From positions 186,001 through 250,000 of the forward strand of contig JAHDVF020000502.1 of the NCBI GenBank assembly GCA_022606425.2: a stretch of DNA of 64,000 nt, read 5' to 3'. Within the stretch, counting starts at the first letter, position 1; each line of letters begins with the position of its first letter. This stretch comes from Lepidostoma basale (Eukaryota; Arthropoda; Insecta; Trichoptera; Lepidostomatidae). The notes beneath the pieces were generated by a model. It saw only the letters and a program-made list of their open reading frames with translations, ran no database searches and was not told where the DNA came from. Positions 1-11,451 of this stretch are shown one piece after another. The position numbers and the translations under genes are program-made.

Positions 1-833
1 TCAGCGCTACGGATGTTAACAAAATACCTCCGATGTACCCGATAAATTCTGATTATTATAAATATTATTTTTTTAATCAATGCGTAAATATATTATGGAG
101 GAATACCTAAAATCTTAACCTTGTTATCATTATATTTATAGAGATATTGATGATTATTATAAGAAACGTGCAGAAGATACCCATCACAGGGAAGGGAGGG
201 TTAATCTGTGAAAGAGGTCCATACAATATATGTTTTCAAATTTGTAGTTGAATTTTCAACTTTACTTTGTACTTACATTATGACTGAGAAGAATCGATAT
301 TTCACTGTGGATGGAAAGTTTGAAGTCTGGTTGTTGACTTTTGCCTTCCACTTGAACGTATGTTCTTTAAAATAGAGTAATTTGATTAAAAGTTTTTCCT
401 TTCTGAACTTATATATCGGAAATGATCTATCAAGGGAGATCTCTTGGTAAGAGAACTTTACCGTGCAGACATTTTTAATTAAAAAAAGATCAATGGAATT
501 ACTTGAAGAGAGATAAGATTAATATTTTTGTGTTGGTATTAATTAATAAATATCCGAGGAGAGGTTTCTTTCTCGGATCTGCTAATCAAAGTGTCCCCAA
601 GGGAATAATTCTTCCATTCATTCTTACAATTGACAATTCTTGAGTCGTCTCACCCGAGGCGGGATAAAGGGCGGGGGTGAATGGTTCACCTTTGGGAAGG
701 ACGGTACCCCCTGATTCTCAAAGTGCGAATAAAATGCTACAAAGTACATTCTCGTACATTCTTATAGAACACTTTTTACGTATGGAAGTAAGCACGGGGA
801 TGATTAAATAAAATCAAATCAAATTCATTTGTT
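1..833. other. No gene recognised
   Basis: AT-rich DNA with a more GC-rich patch at about 585-760 that contains no open frame or repeat I can name. Nothing supports a gene. Confidence 0.5.
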
Positions 834-1290
834 TTTGAATGTATACAAATACTTGTAGACAAATACTGGATTTTAATCATTTTTAAGGATCAATTGTATC
901 TCAATAGATACGAAGAAATTTAAATTTTTTTTTTTTTTAGAAACAGGATATGGTGGCCGAGGCATTAACAGGACTTATGACCTGTCATTGGTTGGGTTAA
1001 GCGATCGCCTTATGTTAACAACATTCCCCATTCCGCCCTTCTTACGGCCACCACGTCTGACAAGTTTTTGAAAGATGTATACATGCTACTATGTTTAGAA
1101 CACTTCATATTTTTTAGGTCAATCTTCACTAGCGCCATCTATTAAGAATAAATGTAATCTATGTAATTACACTAATGACAGGTCATAAGTCCTGTAAACG
1201 CCTCAGCCACCATATTCTGTTTCTAAAAAAAAAAAAAAAACAATTCACATCTTCGTATCTATTGAGATACAATTAATCCTTACAAATCAA
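834..1290. repeat. Fold-back repeat, family M copy 1
   Basis: The left arm carries TTGTATCTCAATAGATACGA near 893 and the right arm its complement near 1249-1275. The arms also share the inner words GGACTTATGACCTGTCATTG and its complement, so the unit is an imperfect palindrome. Related copies lie at 16205, 20070, 29171, 36515 and 39415. No coding capacity was seen. It is probably a MITE-like or SINE-like non-autonomous element; the exact ends and TSD are not resolved. Confidence 0.7.
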
Positions 1291-1945
1291 ATCAGTTTAT
1301 TTACTCAAAAGATATTGCAAACAGTGTATAGTATATGTGTGTACAGCGGGTCATCGAGGGAGAGTATCGTAGCTTAAATGTGGTTTGGGTCCCCCTTGGT
1401 TGCAAATATACGTATATTATTTTATATATTTTTTCCCGCATGGACGGGGTATGGGCCTAGGAGTAGTTAGCTTCAATTAATCGATCCCATTCAAGCGGGA
1501 CTTGCGTCAATGACTTATTACTAGGGGTGTCAGTCCGTGTAGAAGTTTTCACCTGGTTAAGAACCACTGCGGGGGTAGATCCCAGCCGCCCCCGGCTGTG
1601 CCCTCCGGATCCGACCACTTGAGCCAACAACGGAGAAATTATGAAGCTGACAAACTAAACTTGGAATGTATCTTGTTTCGCGTGCATAAATTATGATGGA
1701 AACTGTAGAATTAACGAAGTTTCCGCTTCAAACACTAATTGTGTTCACGTTTATAGTAATACACCGTATAAGCGGTGTACCCGGGCTGTGCTTGATAGGG
1801 GAATGGATGTTAGGGTTAACTTGGTATTGTGGAAGTGCGAAATATCCGGAATAATTACATTTCATTAGAGGCCACGTCGAATGTTCTCTTAAACTTTGCC
1901 GTGTATTATGAACTAAATTTTCTCACTTTAATTAATTACATAATA
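1291..1945. other. No gene recognised
   Basis: It contains a GC-richer patch around 1440-1640 (AGCCGCCCCCGGCTGTGCCC) unlike its neighbours, but no long frame and no match to the repeats seen elsewhere in the window. Confidence 0.45.
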
Positions 1946-2422
1946 TAACTAACTAACCATCACGCCGTCTCTCCGAAGGGGTAGGCAGAAAGAATGGACT
2001 GCCACACTTTTCTTTCCTGACAAATTTCTCTATCTTCCTCAACATTCATACATCGTATCATGCACGCGCGTCGATTTCTCTGACTCCTCACATGGCCGAC
2101 ATTCAATATTTGATTTATTTGATCGTGCCACGTTTTCCTCGGTCTTCCTCTTTTTCTGGTTCCATTTACATCGTTAAAAAATATAATTTTTTTACCATTC
2201 TTTCTTCATTCATTCTTTCCATATGTCCAAACCATCTTAATGATCCTTTCATTATTTTGTTTATGACACCATCATTCGCACCGCATTCACTTCTTATATT
2301 TTCATTCGACACTCTATCATACACAGAGTATCCACACATTCGTCTAGGAGATCTCCTTTCTACTGCATTTATTCTACTTTCATCCTTCTTTTGCCAGTTC
2401 CGTGCTTCGCTTCCATACATAA
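1946..2422 (-). mobile_element. LINE-A 3' fragment
   Basis: Read on the minus strand this encodes the C-terminus of a non-LTR retrotransposon polyprotein: SEARNWQKKDESRINAVE followed by GSLRWFGHMERM. The 3' end carries the family tail, seen on the plus strand as taactaactaacc at 1946-1958. The 5' end is truncated near 2422, just after the word for YGSEARNW. The frame is broken downstream, so it is a dead copy. Confidence 0.85.
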
Positions 2423-2756
2423 CATAATATTTTTTTCAATAAACTCTAGCGTTAGCACTTTGGAATTCGGTATTATCGTTTTTTGTGAATTAAAACACAG
2501 TTTTTTTTAGTTATCAGAGATGTCAACTTTCTGTAGTTACTTCTATGATTGACATAGATAAAAACCCTGAAAGCGGAGGCTGCATCGGATAAAGAATAAA
2601 TTCTAGGTTCAAATTTAAATTAAATTTATATATTATATCAATAGACAATATACACAAAATTAAGGTTTGAGACATTAATCGAGAACATTATAAATGTCAT
2701 AAATATTACCAGAAACGTATGAGAGATGGTTCTACTTTAGGGAAATAAGATACTAA

Positions 2757-2880
2757 TTTATTGTTTCTTGAACAATGATATAACTCCATATTAAATAATT
2801 AATACGAATGAAAACTCCAGTTTTCTAGAACTTTTATTATATTTTATGGGAATAACATGTTTCGCCCTTCTAAGATATAA
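2757..2880 (-). repeat. Hammerhead-type family F module
   Basis: The words TTGTTTCTTGAACAATGATA and TTTATTATATTTTATGGGAA recur at 27445, 40440 and 46955, each next to a GAAACATGT-type motif on the minus strand. It is a short non-autonomous repeat. Confidence 0.55.
2841..2878 (-). ncRNA. Degenerate hammerhead-like motif F1
   Basis: On the minus strand a GGGCGAAACAUGUUAUU segment keeps the GAAAC box and the short stem III. The CUGANGA box and stem II have collapsed (UAGAAGGGC), so it is predicted inactive and is recognised only by family membership. Confidence 0.3.
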
Positions 2881-3934
2881 TAATTACTCCCTTCCCTTCC
2901 CATTATTTGCGTTCTAAATGTATTATACTTTCACTAATATAAAAGACGTTGATCTTCGAGTACCGCTGAACCCCGAGAATCATCCCCTGATAAATTTTAT
3001 AAGAAACTCATTTAAAAAAAAAAACTTGTTTCTTACGTGTTGCAGAGAGTTTGTCCCCAACATTCCCAAAAGATAGCGAGATAGAGCCACGGATAGCTAC
3101 CATATCCCTTCTTGTAGAAATACCTGAGATTCTTTTTTTGAACTCACTCCGGCAAAAAGGAATATCTTGCCTCACGGGACCTCCATATCACAGAATCACT
3201 TTCACATCTGCTCCGGACCAATTGATAACTCATTTGGACTATAGGATTCTGAGCACACTGGGATCACTCCTCCCAGTTTCTCCGGATCTCTGAAGTGATC
3301 CAACATCTACAGTGCGATGCCACAAATTCTCTCGACACGAGTACGAAAAGTCGGTCAACTTTCATAGTTGATCCCGAGATCTCCCATCTTAGATATAGAC
3401 TTATGCCAGTTGGTAATTATTCAGCATTGATCTATGATAAACAGTTCTCAATATTCTGGTAAAAGTTAACAGTGTTATTAATATTATGATAGCTGTTTTT
3501 AGGAATCATTATAGACCATCGGGAAATATCAATAATTGCGAGAAGTTTATCACCTTTGAAATATTATTTATGAAGATTAACATCATAATAGAGAAGTGGG
3601 CCAAAGTGAGATCCCTGCGGCATCTCTGAATTTACAAAAAAAAACAAGATAAACCCAAGGTTAAAACAATAATTTCGATTGTTATACAAAACTTGATGAA
3701 AAATATATGTAAATAAATTATTTACAGGAAATAAAATAGCAGAATCATATTTTGGCCATGTGTTTATGTAAGAAAAACACGAATTGCTGCAACTGATTAT
3801 AATGAGTCGACGAAGTGTTGGTAGGGGGTGACACAAGGGACTGGTATGAGTATAACCCAAACCAGTCCCTTAAGTCACCTTACAGTTAAGCGTTAAGTAG
3901 CTATTTCAAGCTGTCAGGGACAGAGAAACTTACT
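2881..3934. other. No gene recognised
   Basis: A short open stretch at 3051-3293 has no recognisable product and no start context. The rest is AT-rich and unassigned. Confidence 0.45.
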
Positions 3935-3998
3935 CTCAGGTAAATAATGGAAGTCGGGGGGATCTGATATGACACAGGAAGAAGAAGAAGATATTAAA
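3935..3998 (+). mobile_element. LINE-F 3' terminal scrap
   Basis: GATCTGATATGACACAGGAA followed by a (GAA)n run matches the 3' ends of the fragments at 12945, 43720, 52625 and 54955. Only the last ~60 bp of the family remain. Confidence 0.5.
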
Positions 3999-4491
3999 TA
4001 TTCATCTGCATATTAATTGTTATATTTGAATGCATTTAATGATAATGTTTTATTCGTATGCCTTCGTGGAATATCTGATTTAATCTTTCCGCCTTCTTCG
4101 TTCTGGTATGTTAAAAATTAAGTCAGTATGTCTATATTAATCGTAAACGATTAACTTTAATGGACGTTATGAAGACGTAAATTAATAAACAGATCCGAAA
4201 AACTTATAATCTCGGCTATGAAAGGCCAAGTAGAAAGTTTAAGCTTGGAAATTTAAAGTGTAAAGTAATGTCGGTTCTACAACAAGTCAACAAGCAATAT
4301 TGAGATAATCCGGGCTTCAACTTCGTTTTTACATTTCCTTTATGCGAGTGGAAAAACGGGAGCTGGGAAATATTAATAGATTTTCCATTAATGTTGTTTT
4401 CATGATGTAGGAACGTAGGTGGACGTTTAATGAGAAACGTTAATAAGGCGATATTGAAACATCGAATGAACGTGTATCTTATATTTAAATA
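3999..4491. other. No gene recognised
   Basis: AT-rich sequence with no repeat or frame I can support. Confidence 0.45.
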
Positions 4492-5214
4492 TACGAGAGT
4501 CATCCGTAAAGTAGTGCCCGTTTACGGCGTGCGGAGTGCTGGCGAATAGAGTAGCCGCCGGACAAGTACTAACGTTCAGTTGTATTTCAGTATACTATAT
4601 CTAGCTGGTATTGATTGTGTTGTTTCTGTGAGTGTTTATAATGTTCAAGAGAATAGAGAACACCGCCAGTTGTGAAGTTAGAGCTGTGATTAAATTTCTC
4701 AACGCAAGAAATGTGCGACCTTGCGATATTCATAGCAATTGAAGGAGGTGTATGGAGACAATAGAATGGATGAGTCGTCTGATCGACGCTGGTATCGTAA
4801 TTTCAACTTGGGAGAGAGCACCTATGATGACGAACGTTCGGGACGGTCGTCAATCATTACGAACGAACTGCTGAGTTCAATTGACGAATTCGTGCAGAAA
4901 TATCAGCGCGTTACAATTATTGATGAAACAGAAATTTGTGAACGTTTCTGTAATGTTTCATGAAGTTGTTAAACACCACCTGCATTATGCGAAAATGCTG
5001 TGACTACTTATCTCAATACGCTGGCAATGGAGGAATATAACAATAGGATACAAAAACTCGTCACACCTTACGAAAAATACCTAAACTTACTAGGTGACTA
5101 TGTAGAGAAGTAGTTTAAGGTATGTTATTTACAAATAAAACGTTCATATTTATTTATATATACTAGATTTTTTTATATTTCAAAAAAGGTAATATTTTCC
5201 GGGTGACCCTCGTA
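4492..5214 (+). mobile_element. Internally deleted mariner-like transposon
   Basis: It is bounded by imperfect inverted ends (left TACGAGAGTCATCCGTAAAG, right end on the minus strand TACGAGGGTCACCCGGAAAA) and flanked by TA at 4490-4491 and 5215-5216. From ATG 4641 the reading begins MFKRIENTASCEVRAVIKFL, a mariner N-terminus. An in-frame stop (4739) interrupts it, then a shifted frame gives VYGDNRMDESSDRRW and DDERSGRSSIITNELL. Near 4960 the sequence jumps directly to the C-terminal end (NLLGDYVEK, stop near 5115). The catalytic middle, some 500-600 bp in a full-length relative, is missing. It is a dead copy but keeps both ends. Confidence 0.85.
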
Positions 5215-5524
5215 TACGATGATCATAAAATATGTTACTTCTAAACGTGAATTAGAAATTAGAAAAAGTATGTGGTTTTGTGGTGAACACTTTAAATCTC
5301 GTGCTATTGGAGAAGTCTGAGACTCATAGTGGGTTATAGTGAGATGATGAGTTGTAGGTGTATATGGTCACAAAAGTTACAGGTCGAGTTACTATTTTAT
5401 TTTTTTCGGATACGCATGGATATAATTGTAACGTTGATAAAGTGATAGACACAGAGATGAGGAGCGCACGGTGTTTTCGGGCTGGAAGGGAGAGAGAAAA
5501 AGAGAGGTGGGAGGGTGATAGGAA
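5215..5524. other. No gene recognised
   Basis: Unassigned AT-rich spacer between two mariner remnants, with a short purine-rich run at 5485-5520. Confidence 0.4.
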
Positions 5525-5899
5525 GTTACGACGAGGCTTCTGTCTCTAACGTAGTGTATACGAGATTTTTGGCCAAAAACAATACTGTAACGATGCCCCA
5601 GCTTTCATATTCGCCAAACATGGCTCCGTGTGACTTTTTCCTATTTCCAAAAATAAAGAGAACCTTAAAGGGCCGTCGTTTTACAAGCATAGATGACATT
5701 AAAAGCCCATCGCTGAAAGAGCTACAGCCTATCAAAAAGATTGGGTTTAAGAAGTGTTTCGAGGATTGGAAGAAGCGCTAGCACAAGTGCGTAATATCTA
5801 ATGGAGACTATTTTGAAGACGACAACAGCAATGTAGACGAATAAATATTTTTTTTGTCTAAAACCGAAAATTCCCGTTATTTTCTGAACACACCTTGTA
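5525..5899 (+). pseudogene. Mariner-family transposase 3' stump
   Basis: Reading from about 5530 gives the end of a mariner transposase: YTRFLAKNNTVTMPQLSYSP, then MAPCDFFLFPKIKRTLKGRR and KCFEDWKKR. A stop replaces the next Trp at 5779, and the old frame continues HKCVISNGDYFEDDN. In mariners the SYSP(D)LAP(C/T)D block holds the third catalytic Asp; here the first D of the block is N, and the second catalytic block (HDNA in relatives) reads YDEA. The 3' inverted end is intact, ending ACACCTTGTA at 5899 next to TA. This is a different mariner family from 4492-5214. The 5' half is gone. Confidence 0.8.
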
Positions 5900-6748
5900 T
5901 AACAATACTCCTTATCGCTCCTTAGGCGTAAATTAGTAAATTGCAAATCTAGTACAAAAAATATATACGTAAGTAATGTGACCTAAGTTTTAATTTGTTC
6001 ACTGTTTTTAATTATTATATTCTATCGTTATTGAATTTTTAATGCTTAAAAAGTTACCTTCTTGAACGGGTTTCTTGGTATAATTAATAATTTGATTACG
6101 ATAGAGCGATAGAGAAATACTTTGAATATTTTGAATACTCGAAACGCATACAATGAGCATGGTCGAGAAAGATTCTGGAATATTTTTAATTTGTTCTGAT
6201 TATTGTTGTATGACATTGAAAAAACAAACAAACCATGAATCTTAATGTATTGTGGAATTTGGATTACTTCCGTGAATAGTAAGTTCATGATTTATAACTT
6301 GTAGTATATAATATAAAAGCATGTTTTAAAAAAAAAAAAATTATTTATACATATTACGTAAAAAAAAAAAATCATATTTATAATCCACGATAAATAGATT
6401 ATGTTTTTATTGCATTCGGTTAAATCAGTACGTACATACCTACTACGTATTTGGGATAATTAATTTCCATAAATATTATATCGTTTTCATCCCTTGGGTA
6501 TAGGGATCATTGCCCTTTACAACACTTTCATAAATTAGCTTCTAAGGTTTCTTCTATAGGTATATAGGACAAAAGTAATTGAATTTCAGTAATATATCCA
6601 TGAATATTGTATGAAATTAATTTTAATACGGCATTATAAATATTATTAACGTTATAAATAACGTCATAACACGAACGCAGGGCAAACAAAAGCATTAATT
6701 ACAAAATAATGAAACCTTCACATAAATGGTTTGGAATTATGGAAATAA
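5900..6748. other. No gene recognised
   Basis: Very AT-rich, with poly(A) tracts around 6330-6370. No frame, repeat family or RNA gene is supported. Confidence 0.45.
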
Positions 6749-6900
6749 TGAATCTTCTTCTTCTTCAAGTGCCCTGTTGGGTCCCCCCAACGTTGGCGAT
6801 CACCTCGGCGAACCTGTCCCTGTCTTGCGCCGCTCGGAACAGCTCCTCCACACTTCGGATGCCGGTTTACTCCCTCAATTTTCCCATCCAATATCAGTTT
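6749..6900 (-). mobile_element. LINE-F 3' fragment
   Basis: On the minus strand this matches the 3' end of a LINE whose other copies are at 12945, 43720, 52625 and 54955: words for an 'RSVEELFRAAQDRDRF' type C-terminus, then a GGGGGGACCCAACAGGGCAC block and a (GAA)n tail. 5'-truncated. Confidence 0.65.
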
Positions 6901-7155
6901 GGGAAGGTGGTACTTTTCCCCACAATTAATGAATAATGAGAAAAAATATATTCAAGACAATTAAAAATGGCACTATTAAATAAGCTACATTATATGAGCA
7001 GTGTCAAAATTCTCTGTTACGGGACACAAACTCGCAACCCTCGACACCACGAAAAATATTTTTTCTAGTAAGTTTTTTGTGAGATAACATTTGCAGAAAG
7101 CATCGTGTCTATATTTAAGGGCGTGTTTCGAAGATTCGGTCATGGTTTCTAAGAT

Positions 7156-7315
7156 CTTAGCAACAAGAAACTATTGATGGTTCAGGTATTAGTTTTGTTA
7201 AACTCCATATCAATTAATAATAGTAAACACGATTGTTAAGTGGTTTAACTTGGATTTAATTTATATTAATGGTGACAAATTTGTTTTGCCTTGCGAGGGC
7301 ATTCTCAAACTGAAG
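7156..7315 (-). repeat. Hammerhead-type family E module, copy 1
   Basis: It shares about 140 bp, inverted, with 29670-29815 (AATAGTAAACACGATTGTTA, GTGACAAATTTGTTTTGCCT). It contains a degenerate hammerhead-like motif. Non-coding. Confidence 0.6.
7270..7312 (-). ncRNA. Degenerate hammerhead-like motif E1
   Basis: Minus strand: UUGAGAA box (canonical CUGANGA), extra U, GCC/GGC stem II around CUCGCAA, AAAAC instead of GAAAC, then a palindromic ACAAAUUUGU stem III and GUC. Two core substitutions predict loss of activity. Confidence 0.4.
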
Positions 7316-7377
7316 AAACTATTTGAAGAAACTATTATAATTCGTTGATTGATAACGTCTTAAAATATTTTATGTAA

Positions 7378-7722
7378 TATTGCGTGACCGCATAAGGAAT
7401 GAAGAAATCAAACGCCACACCAGGGTTGCTGACGTCATGGACCGAGTGGCAAAATTGAAATGGCAATGGGCTGGACACTTGGCTAGACAGGGTGGCACAG
7501 ATGGGCACCCAGGATACTCAGTTGGAGACCATGGGCAAATAGACGAAGTGTCGGAAGGCCACCGATGAGATGGACCGATGATGTTGTCAAAAGGGTTGGA
7601 AAATCTTGGATACAAAGGGGGCAGGATAGAGAAGAGTGGAGGAAATTGGAAGAGGCCTATATCCAGCAGTGGAGGGAAGAAGGCTAGCAAAGAAGAAGAA
7701 GAACAGAAGAAGAAAGAAGAAT
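7378..7722 (+). mobile_element. LINE-C 3' fragment
   Basis: It encodes RDRIRNEEIKRHTRVADVMD and AKLKWQWAGHLARQG, the C-terminal signature of an RTE-like LINE also found at 18490 and 26280. The frame then breaks. It ends in a (GAA)-rich tail at 7692-7722. 5'-truncated, dead. Confidence 0.75.
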
Positions 7723-7744
7723 ATTAAATAAATGAAAACGTTCG

Positions 7745-8010
7745 ATTTATTAATTATATTATATATAGTGATATTGAAGAATCTCGACTCCGGTGGTACG
7801 GTCATGTGATGCGAAGAGACAGCGAGCACATTGTCCAAAAAGCCCTCAGCATCCCCACAAAACCAAGAAGAAGAGGTCGCCCAATGGCAACATGGTGGGC
7901 CAACATGGAAAAGGAGCTCCAACGCGAGAACCTGACAGTGGAAATGAGTGAAAATAGGAAAGTTTGGCGTTTTCGTACGAGGAGGGCCGACCCCAGATGA
8001 TGGGAAATGG
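7745..8010 (+). mobile_element. LINE-G 3' fragment
   Basis: It reads RWYGHVMRRDSEHIVQKALS, then PTKPRRRGRPMATWWANMEK, typical of LINE C-termini with a Gly-Arg-Pro box. A related, more decayed copy is at 10085. 5'-truncated. Confidence 0.65.
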
Positions 8011-8249
8011 CAAAGAGAAAGAAGAATTATAGTGATATTGACGTATGCCGCTTTACGAAGGAAGTATTAAATATGTTTTTGATGAAATGCTTATACCCTA
8101 GCAAGGCAATATTAATCACTACCTTAAAATATTACAATTATTCTAGAAAACGTGATGTTTTAATCAATCTTAAAAACTATTTAATGTTTTAATTTTGAAA
8201 CACTAATTATATGTGAATCAGTTTATTTTATTTTATTTTTTTGAAATAA

Positions 8250-8296
8250 CCGTGACAGCTGTTTTGCCAATCTATTTTGGCATCATCAGGCATTAC
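8250..8296 (-). ncRNA. Hammerhead-like motif A1 (degenerate)
   Basis: Minus strand: CUGAUGA box, extra U, stem II GCCAA/UUGGC, but AAAAC replaces GAAAC. The cleavage triplet GUC is present after the AGCU loop region. The G12-to-A change predicts inactivity. Confidence 0.55.
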
Positions 8297-8319
8297 AAAC
8301 AACAATAATTGATGCCAAC

Positions 8320-9007
8320 ATAGTTTGGCGAAAGGATCGTTAAGATGGTTTGGACACATGGAAAAAATTAATAAAGTAATAATGGTAAAAAAGTATACAT
8401 TAAGGATGTAAATGGAACTAGAAATATAGGATGACCGAAAAAAACGTTCCACGTTCATATAAGAATCAGAACCAAACATATCTTAAGAGTAGCAGAAATG
8501 AGAACATTGCGACATTGCTATTGTGGGAAGAACCCTTACAGATAGGATACCCAATGAAGAAATTCGCAAATCCTGCAAAATTGAATACATAGTGAGATGG
8601 AGTAGGCAGAGAAAACGATTCTGGAGGGAACACATCGAGAGAATGGATTAAGCAAGAATTCCTAAGATTATGATGTACGAGACTCCAGAGGGCCGTCGAC
8701 CACCAGGACAACCACCAAAGAGATGGAGAGAAGGCTGGTCGTTTTCATCACAGGAAGAATGTGGATATCCTACATAAACAGATTTCAAGATCTGCAATCA
8801 GAATAAGAATAAGAATAATAATAAGATAAAAAAATCTAATATTGAATTTCGGCCACGTGAGGAGTCGGAGAAATCGACGTGAGTGCATGACACGATGTAT
8901 GAATGTTGAGGAATCGAGAAAAGTGTGTCAGGAAAACACAGTGTGGCAGTCTATTATTTTTACTTACCCCTTCGGGAAACGGCGTTATGTTTAGTTAGTT
9001 AGTTAGC
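8320..9007 (+). mobile_element. LINE-A 3' end, split by a LINE-B insertion
   Basis: The first part (8320-8455) encodes the RWFGHMEK-type region. The second (8830-9007) carries the terminal RSQRNRRACMTRC-type region and the tail TTTAGTTAGTTAGTTAGC. The 8460-8829 segment between them is a separate LINE-B fragment, so LINE-A was here first. Confidence 0.75.
8460..8829 (+). mobile_element. LINE-B 3' fragment nested in LINE-A
   Basis: It encodes VGRTLTDRIPNEEIRKSCKI-like and WSRQRKRFWREHIERMD text with a premature stop, then GRPPGQPPKRWREGW, ending in an (AATAAG)n tail. Related to 12352, 13197 and 24699. Confidence 0.75.
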
Positions 9008-9557
9008 TCTCGCGACAATCTCGTGTAAATAAATATATTAATTGTCTAGTATAATAAGTGTTTCAAAATTTAAACGTTGTAGAATATTGAAAAATCAGAG
9101 TTTTTCGGCCAGAACAAAGGATTATCTAATATTAAATACTCTTCAAACAAAATTGTGGAAAAGTTAACATTGTTGAAAAGATTTTTATTGTTACATTTCG
9201 GTACAATAATTGATGCCTTAGGCTTGCGGCTGACACGTGCCGATAGAGGCACGAGTGAGAACATTTTTGCCAAGAAGGAATAAATTATGCGTGCGCTTTT
9301 CACGTTTTACGCTGGAAAACGCTGTCAGCGGTAACGTAAAAGAAATACCACTGAAAAGTCGGCTCAGCGAAAAGCGCTTAGAGACTTTCAGATTTTAGTT
9401 TATTTTTCGGATTGGATGGATGTTTATCATGATTGTTCATGCATATTCCATTACGCTATATGCTAGTAAAAAAAATAATTTAAAATTTCAGTCTTCTGCG
9501 TTTTAATTTTAAATATTCAAATTATTTACGATCCGCGAACGCCAACGTAGACACATA
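9008..9557. other. No gene recognised
   Basis: Unassigned. The only longer open frame (9070-9303, minus) has no recognisable features. Confidence 0.45.
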
Positions 9558-9966
9558 TGAGGGTATTATTTGCAAACCCGGCAAACTCCTTCAACAATCA
9601 AAAGTGAGATATGAATTGGGTCTTATTCATAATACATTTGCACCCAATTTTTATTGATTTTCAGTTTCAAATTCGGCTTCATTCTGAAGAATTTTGCTAT
9701 TAAAATATAGGGTTTGTTGCAAACATGGCAACCTCCACTTGAGTGTTGCAAGGCTGATGAAACTCCAAAATGTAATTCATTATTTAACATTAATTATCAT
9801 TATTATGATGATTATTTCATGGCTGATTACTTTTTAAATACTAACTGGTTGAGATGAAAAAAATAAATATCGTAAAAAAGCGCATTTTATTAGCGTATCA
9901 GTTTTTTTGCGATTTACTCAAAACATCTAATGATGGAGTTTGCCAGGTTTGCAACTAATACCCTCA
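9558..9966. mobile_element. TA-flanked 409-bp non-autonomous DNA element
   Basis: The inverted ends read TGAGGGTATTATTTGCAAAC on the left and TGAGGGTATTAGTTGCAAAC inward from the right, continuing to about 30 bp with few mismatches. They are flanked by TA at 9556-9557 and 9967-9968. An internal near-copy of the end (TTGCAAACATGGCAACCTCC) lies at about 9718. No coding frame. A Tc1/mariner-type MITE is the simplest reading. Confidence 0.7.
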
Positions 9967-10084
9967 TATGTCATACACACGACAAACACTCTCGAGATCT
10001 CTGTCGGGTATCCTGTGTGATCGAAAAATCTCAATCAAGACTTATGGCAAAGTCTACAATACTGCAATTAGATTGAACTAACAA

Positions 10085-10360
10085 AAGAGTTCACGAACGC
10101 CGTCATGTCAATGCTACCGAGATGAGATTGCTGAAGTGGGCCGGAGGCATCTTAAGGTTTGACCACGTGAGGTGTAGTTTTAATATTGCTCCATTAACGA
10201 ACAAGATGATACAATCTCGACTACGAAAATATTGTCCAAAAACCCTTCAGCATTCCCACAAAACCAAGATGTAGAGATCGCCCAATGGCAACATGGTGGA
10301 CCAACATGAATAAGGAAATGCAGCATGAGGACCTGATAGTGAAGATACGAGTAAGCCAAG
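10085..10360 (+). mobile_element. LINE-G fragment, decayed
   Basis: It shares CAACATGGTGGACCAACATG and CCAATGGCAACATGGTGG words with 7745-8010. It contains frameshifts and no intact frame. Confidence 0.55.
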
Positions 10361-11451
10361 AAATTTTTATCTTTGTAAAGGGAAAGAAAATTTACTATCG
10401 TAAAACAAATCGAATCAGTTTATTTTCTCAAAATATCGTTAAAATAACCGTCTGGAAAATAAGATGGACACCCTCCAAGATGACGTAATTCTCAAAGAAT
10501 CCCCCGTAAGTCTGAAGAAATGTGTAAGTGTGAACCCATTCCTCCTTATCTGTAGACTATAAAACTGACAATATCAATTTTAACATATCCTTTGGAGACC
10601 AAAACAATGATGTAATGACCAAACTTGATGAAACGAGTTTAGACTGCTTTGAAAGATAAATTTTGGACAGAATCTTTGGATTCACAAAATGTATACTTAT
10701 TTTAATAATTTACATTAATATTAGTTTTTTTTTATTAACGATAAATGAATAGAATCTGGTTAAATTTTTCCTTCTTAAAGTCATATATTATAAATTATCA
10801 TTAACTGTTGATACCTAATATACTATTTCGGTAAATATATTTATAAGTTACGAAAAAATTGTCTACCGTTTCAACACTTTTATTTTAAAAATTAAAAAAC
10901 GTACTTTGAAGCCTATTTATAAAAAGGCACTTCCTCCTACTTGAAGTCCTTTTTAAATCGGGTCAAGATAAAATTAATAAAAAAATAATCTCTGTTTTTC
11001 CTTGTAAATGAAATTAAGTATAAGAAAACGTGTTTTTTGGGCAAATTTGTAGGTAGTCATTATAATTTTTACCTCTTAAAGAACTATAAACATTTATTAA
11101 ATTTAAAACGAACTTATTGTTATTTTCAACTTTTTTAAGACAGTGTATTTATTATATTTCAAATATTAATGAAATATAATTAGTACAAACTTGGTGAATA
11201 TTAAAATACAAAAATATTGGTTAAGCTTATTCAATGGAATACATAATATTGAAACATTCTTTAAATTTCATTATTGAATGAAAGGTTTTTATAATTTTCA
11301 AAGCATACTTAATGTAAATTGCAATATAATTTAACATTACAATCTCTTTACAATCGGATAACTAAAAATATGGATAATTTATTAAATATTAAATAGTGTC
11401 TATAAGAGTACATTCGCTTTTCTTCTACTGGAAAAAAATGATTTTTTTACT
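10361..11451. other. No gene recognised
   Basis: About 1 kb of AT-rich DNA without a supported frame, repeat family or RNA gene. Confidence 0.5.

Noticed and set aside
1946..1958. TTAG-like repeats at many LINE-A ends resemble insect telomere TTAGG
   Set aside because: The unit is 4 nt (GTTA) and always abuts the same LINE 3' end, so it is a retrotransposon tail.
6709..6936. Plus-strand open frames with Cys-rich text
   Set aside because: They are the reverse of the LINE-F 3' end on the minus strand.
9757..9790. GGCTGATGAAACTCC as a hammerhead fragment
   Set aside because: The box and GAAA overlap with no room for stem II, and it lies inside the TA-flanked element without related copies.
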